Below, in pieces: positions 60,280 through 64,000 of a DNA stretch of 64,000 nucleotides. Position numbers and translations under genes: made by a program. Position 1 is the stretch's first letter. Every line of letters begins with the position of its first letter. Under the pieces are notes generated by a model. That model worked only from the letters and a program-made list of their open reading frames with translations, had not been told where the DNA came from and did no database searches. The stretch comes from JACCZH01 sp963729445 (lineage in GTDB: Bacteria > Chloroflexota > Chloroflexia > Thermomicrobiales > CFX8): positions 496,001 through 560,000 of the forward strand of contig CAVSNU010000005.1 of assembly GCA_963729445.1 (NCBI GenBank), read 5' to 3'.

Positions 60280-61848
60280 ATGGAACTCGTCGAAATTCGT
60301 GATCTTGACGGTCCGAATCTGTTTGTCCTGGCCCCGGCAATCAAGCTGGAGGTGCGTGTCGAGCCTGACGAGCAGGACGTTGACGCCACGCTCGACGCAC
60401 TGGCGGATCTGATTGGCGAGTTGCATCAGCGGGTCGGATTGGAAGCGCCCGAGGTTGGCAGGCGGGCGATCGATACCGAGCACCACCATGCTCTCTACTA
60501 TTCCTGGGAGTGGCGCAATTGCGCCATGCTGATTGCCGAGACGGCCTACACGATTCTGGCAGGTGAGACGAGAATCGACGACGTCGCCGGTGGACTGCGG
60601 GAGACCCTGGCTCGAGACCGCGCGAACGAGGACCGGCCCGAGTGGGTTCGTGACAGCGAGCGCCGGATTCCCGTGGTCGGCGTGACCGGGACCAACGGCA
60701 AGACCACGACAACCCGGCTGCTGGCGCACATCGCCCGTCAGGCTGGTAAACACGTGGGCTGGTCGAGCTCGTCCGGCGTCTACATCGACGGCGAGAAGGT
60801 GCTTGAAGGCGACTATACAGGGCCGTCGGGCGCGCGGCGGGTGCTGCTCGATCCTGGTGTTGAGGTCGGCATACTGGAGACGGCCCGCGGTGGCATTCTC
60901 CTGCGTGGGGTTGCCTACGAGTCGAGTGACGTTAGCGTATTCCTGAATCTGACGCCCGATCACCTCTACCTGCAGGGTGTTGAAACGCTCGAAACGCTGG
61001 CAGCGGTCAAAAGCGTCGTCGTGCAGGTGACGCGGCCGGAGGGGTTGGTGGTGCTGAACGCCGACGACCCGCTGGTGCTTGCCCAGCGCGAGCGTGTGCG
61101 AGCCGACGTGCTGCTGACGAGCCAGAATCCGGCTCATCCCGGGATTCAGGCACATGTTGCGGCTGGCGGGCGAGCGGTGATCCGGGATGGGGATCGCGTT
61201 GTGTATCTCTGCGGGCAGCAGCGGCAGACCATCACGACCCTCGCTGACGCGCCGATGACCTTCAACGGCGCCGCCCGCCACATGGTGGAGAACGCGCTGG
61301 CCGCGTGTGGCGCGGCACTCGGCCTGAGGTTCACGCTTGAGCAGATCGCTGCCGGGCTGCAGACGTTTCGCTCGAACGTTGAATCCAATGTTGGCCGGCT
61401 GAACGTGTTTCGCCTGGAGGGCCGGATTGTGGTGGTTGACTACGCCCACAACGAGAGCGGTCTGGAGGAGCTCTTGCGCTTCACCCGTGCCCTCATGTCG
61501 GGTTCTGGCAGATTAGTCTCGGTTATCGGCACGGCAGGCGACCGGGAAGATGACGTCATGGTCGGGCTGGGCCGTATTGCCGGCCGCCACGCGGATCGTG
61601 TCTATATCAAGGAGACCCAACACTACTTGCGTGGCCGTCCGTCGGGAGAAGCGAGCCCATTGATGCAGGCAGGCGTCGCGGAGGTCGGCTCGCTCGATCG
61701 CCTCGCCGGCCTCTATCCAGGCGAGCATAGCGCTCTGCTGGCGGCGATCGCTGAGTCCTCTCCTGGTGACGCCATCGCCATGATGTGCATCGAGGAGCAA
61801 ATGACCGTCCTTCGCGAGCTGCGCGATCTGGGAGCTGAGGAGTGGTAG
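60280..61848 (+). CDS. CphA-like Mur ligase without ATP-grasp domain
   Basis: The 522-residue protein starts MELVEIRDLDGPNLFVLAPAIKLEV, like the N-terminal domain of cyanophycin synthetase (residues 1-115). It then goes directly into a Mur-ligase module: P-loop VGVTGTNGKTTTTR (134-147), LETARGGILLRG, LNLTPDHL, and the C-terminal Mur domain with VVDYAHNESGLEELL. The ATP-grasp domain that lies between these parts in CphA is absent. The ATG at 60280 has GGAG 8-9 bases upstream; the longer frame from 60124 is unlikely. Cyanophycinase and CphA genes follow, so it should act on cyanophycin or its building blocks, for example adding one amino acid. The precise reaction is unknown. Confidence 0.85.
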   Translation: MELVEIRDLDGPNLFVLAPAIKLEVRVEPDEQDVDATLDALADLIGELHQRVGLEAPEVGRRAIDTEHHHALYYSWEWRNCAMLIAETAYTILAGETRIDDVAGGLRETLARDRANEDRPEWVRDSERRIPVVGVTGTNGKTTTTRLLAHIARQAGKHVGWSSSSGVYIDGEKVLEGDYTGPSGARRVLLDPGVEVGILETARGGILLRGVAYESSDVSVFLNLTPDHLYLQGVETLETLAAVKSVVVQVTRPEGLVVLNADDPLVLAQRERVRADVLLTSQNPAHPGIQAHVAAGGRAVIRDGDRVVYLCGQQRQTITTLADAPMTFNGAARHMVENALAACGAALGLRFTLEQIAAGLQTFRSNVESNVGRLNVFRLEGRIVVVDYAHNESGLEELLRFTRALMSGSGRLVSVIGTAGDREDDVMVGLGRIAGRHADRVYIKETQHYLRGRPSGEASPLMQAGVAEVGSLDRLAGLYPGEHSALLAAIAESSPGDAIAMMCIEEQMTVLRELRDLGAEEW

Positions 61849-61965
61849 TTGCGTCTTTCCCCTGTACCTTGGCATGAACGTTACAGTGCTGGCATCCCGC
61901 CCGAGATCGTCGCGCGCGAATTCGTCGGTCCTGTGCCAGGCGACGTCTGCGCGCTACTCGCCTAA
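61849..61965 (+). CDS. Possible 38-residue peptide directly after the Mur-ligase gene
   Basis: A TTG that follows the Mur-ligase TAG without a gap opens 38 codons to TAA at 61965 (MRLSPVPWHERYSAGIPPEI...). There is no good Shine-Dalgarno, but re-initiation at the stop is conceivable. The WHERYSAGIPPEI part resembles the N-terminal W-x-x-x-Y-x-x-G-(V/I)-P motif of acyl-CoA synthetases. It may instead be a leftover fragment of such a gene, or chance. Confidence 0.25.
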   Translation: MRLSPVPWHERYSAGIPPEIVAREFVGPVPGDVCALLA

Positions 61966-62022
61966 GGTACACTCCACGTGCCTTAGAGGCTGTATCTTAT
62001 GGTAGCTCGTATCTAGTGTTGG

Positions 62023-62865
62023 TTGGTATTCCTTTTGCATCAGATCCGAGGTCCCCTCCTGGCAATCGGCGGGGCCGAAGACAAGTTTCGTAATCGAGTG
62101 ATCCTTTCGCGGTTTGTTGAGATGGCCGGCGGGCCGGAGGCGCGCATCGTCATCATTCCCACCGCGTCCTCCTTGTCTGACGCCGGTCGGCTCTACGAGA
62201 CCATTTTCACTGAGCTTGGAGCTGCGTCGGCTGATATTCTAACTGTGGACACACGGGAAGATGCCGATAGAGACGCGCTCGTTGGGCTGGTTGAGCGCAG
62301 CACCGGCATCTTTCTCACGGGCGGAAATCAGATCAGAATCGCCGCCATGTTGGGTGGAACCCGGGTGGCGAAGGCGATCGACGCTCGCAGCATCCAGGGA
62401 GTGCCGGTAGCCGGCACCAGTGCCGGAGCCTCGGTGCTGAGCGCGATTATGGTTGCAGGCGGCCAGAGCGGCGGCACGCCGAAGCGTCAGCTGGCCCGCA
62501 TGTCGCCCGGTTTGGGTCTGATTGACTCGGTCATTATCGACCAGCATTTCCGGGAGCGTAACCGGGTCGGGCGTTTGGTGACGATGGTCAGTTACAATCC
62601 AGGTCTTCTCGGTTTGGGAATCGACGAGGACACGGCCGCCATCATCGCGCCCGACGGGACGTTCGAAGTCCTGGGCCGTGGATCGGTGCTGGTGGTCGAT
62701 GGTTCGCAGATGACGAGCGACGTCTATTCCGGTCTTGACAGTGAACCGGTCACGATCGGCAACGTAAAGATCCATTTTGTGGCGGCCGGCAGTTGTTTCG
62801 ACCTGAAACAGCGCGCTGTTACCGCTTGGCGTAAGGAAAGCCGTCCCCGGCGCGCAGCTCAGTAG
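62023..62865 (+). CDS. cphB: Cyanophycinase (peptidase S51)
   Basis: The 280-residue serine peptidase of family S51 has GPLLAIGGAEDK near the start, RIVIIPTASS, LTGGNQIRI, the nucleophile Ser133 in AGTSAGAS, and IIDQHFRERNRVGRL, a cyanophycinase hallmark. It degrades cyanophycin to beta-Asp-Arg dipeptides. The start is uncertain: TTG at 62023 or a second TTG at 62035, neither with a clear Shine-Dalgarno. It stands between the CphA-like Mur ligase and CphA, so synthesis and breakdown are encoded together. There is no signal peptide, consistent with an intracellular enzyme. Confidence 0.92.
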   Translation: MVFLLHQIRGPLLAIGGAEDKFRNRVILSRFVEMAGGPEARIVIIPTASSLSDAGRLYETIFTELGAASADILTVDTREDADRDALVGLVERSTGIFLTGGNQIRIAAMLGGTRVAKAIDARSIQGVPVAGTSAGASVLSAIMVAGGQSGGTPKRQLARMSPGLGLIDSVIIDQHFRERNRVGRLVTMVSYNPGLLGLGIDEDTAAIIAPDGTFEVLGRGSVLVVDGSQMTSDVYSGLDSEPVTIGNVKIHFVAAGSCFDLKQRAVTAWRKESRPRRAAQ

Positions 62866-62920
62866 GGCACAGTCTGACAGCGCGAGTCCGCGGTCGGCAT
62901 CAGTGGGCGAGAGGGTGAAG

Positions 62921-64000
62921 ATGCCGATTGAGATTCTGGAATCCAAGATCTACCGCGGACCGAATATCTGGGCACGGGTGCCGGTGGTTCTGCTGAAGGT
63001 GGACATCGGCGAGCTGGAAGACCGCCCCAGCAACAAGGTCGAAGGTTTCAACGACGAGCTCATTCGTCTGATACCGTCGCTCTACGAGCATTACTGCTCG
63101 CTCGGCAAACCGGGCGGCTTCATCGAGCGTTTGCACGATGGCACGTGGATGGGCCATGTGCTGGAGCATGTCGCGCTTGAGCTCCAGACGTTGGCCGGTT
63201 CGGAGGTTGCCCGGGGACTTACCCGCTCCACGGACGAGCGCGGCGTTTACACCGTCGTCTATCAGTATGTGCAGCCAGACCTTGGCCTGGCGGCCGGCAA
63301 AGCCTCCTGCGACCTGCTGAACAACCTCATTTACAAGGACAATCCCGATTACTCCTTTGAGGATGAGCTCGAGCGCATCATTCTGCTCGCCGAGCGCCTC
63401 GCCTATGGTCCGAGCACCAAGGCACTGGTCGACGAGGCCGAGCGCCGCGAGATCCCGGTCATCCGGCTTGATCCGCGCCGGTCTCTGGTTCAGATGGGGT
63501 ATGGCCGCTACCAGAAGCGGGTCTGGGCGACGGTGACATCGGAAACGAGCGACATTGCCGTTGATATCGCCAGCAACAAGGAGCTCACGAACCAGCTGTT
63601 GCAAGGTGTTGGCATCCCGGTTCCAAGAGGCTCTTCCGTGAGCAACGTCGATGACGCGGTCTCGTCCGCCAGAAGCATCGGCTATCCTGTCGTGCTCAAG
63701 CCGATGGACGGTAACCACGGCCGTGGCGTGCGGATCAATCTGCAATCGGAGGCTGAGGTGCGCGAGAACTTCCCCGCCTCCGTACTCCGAGAGTCGATCC
63801 GGCGTCGTGATTGTCGAGAGTTATATAGCGGGGCTGGACTACCGCATTCTGGTGGTGAACGGCAAGATGGTGGCCTGTGCCGAGCGGGTACCGGCCCACG
63901 TCGTTGGCGATGGCGTGCACACCGTTCAGGAGCTGATCGACATCACCAACGCCGATCCACGACGTGGGATCGGTCACGAGAAAGTCCTCACCCGCATCAG
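62921..64000 (+). CDS. cphA: Cyanophycin synthetase, 5' part, frameshifted and cut by window end
   Basis: The ATG at 62921 (GAGAGGG upstream) begins MPIEILESKIYRGPNIWARV, the typical CphA start. LHDGTWMGHVLEHVALELQ and the first part of the ATP-grasp domain (ASNKELTNQLLQGVGIPVPRGS; VVLKPMDGNHGRGV) follow. Near 63780-63790 the sense moves to another frame, where RSGVVIVESYIAGLDYRILVVNGK and ERVPAHVVGDGVHTVQELID continue the ATP-grasp domain to the window end. The frame shift is +1/-2 type and the original frame happens to stay open, so it is easily overlooked. The enzyme polymerises Asp and Arg into cyanophycin using ATP. Confidence 0.85.
   Translation, partial: MPIEILESKIYRGPNIWARVPVVLLKVDIGELEDRPSNKVEGFNDELIRLIPSLYEHYCSLGKPGGFIERLHDGTWMGHVLEHVALELQTLAGSEVARGLTRSTDERGVYTVVYQYVQPDLGLAAGKASCDLLNNLIYKDNPDYSFEDELERIILLAERLAYGPSTKALVDEAERREIPVIRLDPRRSLVQMGYGRYQKRVWATVTSETSDIAVDIASNKELTNQLLQGVGIPVPRGSSVSNVDDAVSSARSIGYPVVLKPMDGNHGRGVRINLQSEAEVRENFPASVLRESIRRRDCRELYSGAGLPHSGGERQDGGLCRAGTGPRRWRWRAHRSGADRHHQRRSTTWDRSRESPHPHQ

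Noticed and set aside
60166..61449. 427-codon minus-strand frame opposite the Mur ligase
   Set aside because: The sense strand has clear Mur-ligase motifs; the antisense frame has none.

Overview
The window looks like a high-GC chromosome segment of a bacterium in the Chloroflexota, most likely near the Thermomicrobia/Sphaerobacter group. This is inferred from overall gene content: a form I aerobic CO dehydrogenase, many NarL-type two-component pairs, Tat-exported lipoproteins with a Pro/Thr-rich linker, DUF1360 and DUF2332 proteins, and a cyanophycin locus. No rRNA, tRNA, CRISPR array, phage or transposase gene was recognised. Gene coverage is dense, with only a few intergenic stretches over 300 bases, several of which are filled with small palindromic repeats.

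Layout. 1-4.5 kb: an M81 (MlrC-like) metallopeptidase, then a frameshifted secreted surface protein with SpaA-like domains. 5.1-8.1 kb: an uncharacterised phosphorylase-like protein and a methyltransferase with an internal tandem duplication. 8.1-11.5 kb: a minus-strand acyl-CoA block (PPOX, CoA-transferase III, acyl-CoA dehydrogenase, MaoC hydratase). 11.7-12.2 kb: an AhpD/CMD-family gene interrupted only by an in-frame TGA exactly where the second redox Cys of CxxC belongs, followed by a SECIS-like hairpin: a strong selenoprotein candidate. 12.5-20.1 kb: a 40-residue small protein, an SDR, a DUF1360 membrane protein, a histidine kinase/regulator pair and a CocE hydrolase. 20.2-25.0 kb: an M24 peptidase-like protein with a dipeptide/oligopeptide ABC uptake system (two permeases and a binding protein, no ATPase). 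25.7-29.5 kb: one NarL regulator with two paralogous PAS-GAF kinases.

30-39.7 kb: a glyoxalase-fold protein, a receiver-only regulator, an ABC exporter (ATPase plus large permease) broken by many frameshifts, two convergent berberine-bridge-type oxidases (one frameshifted), a nitrilase and a rhodanese. 40.1-41.6 kb: two tandem HepT/MntA toxin-antitoxin modules that arose by local duplication. 41.6-45.8 kb: a dienelactone hydrolase, an apparently exported histone-deacetylase-fold enzyme, a beta-propeller lipoprotein and a GNAT acetyltransferase. 46.3-53.4 kb: an OmpR-type two-component pair, a PRC-barrel-like protein, a CPA2 antiporter with a TrkA-N domain, and a GAF kinase/NarL regulator pair.

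54.0-59.0 kb is a coxMSL operon with the form I active-site signature AYRCSFR, followed by an XdhC/CoxF-like maturation protein fused to a YHS metal-binding domain. 60.3-64.0 kb is a cyanophycin locus: a CphA-like Mur ligase lacking the ATP-grasp domain, cyanophycinase, and a CphA that is frameshifted and runs off the window. Oxidation of CO as an energy supplement combined with nitrogen storage in cyanophycin fits an oligotrophic aerobic lifestyle (inference).

Several otherwise well-preserved genes carry single-base frameshifts, clustered at 31.9-36.0 kb. Recent decay and consensus errors in the assembly cannot be separated from this sequence alone.
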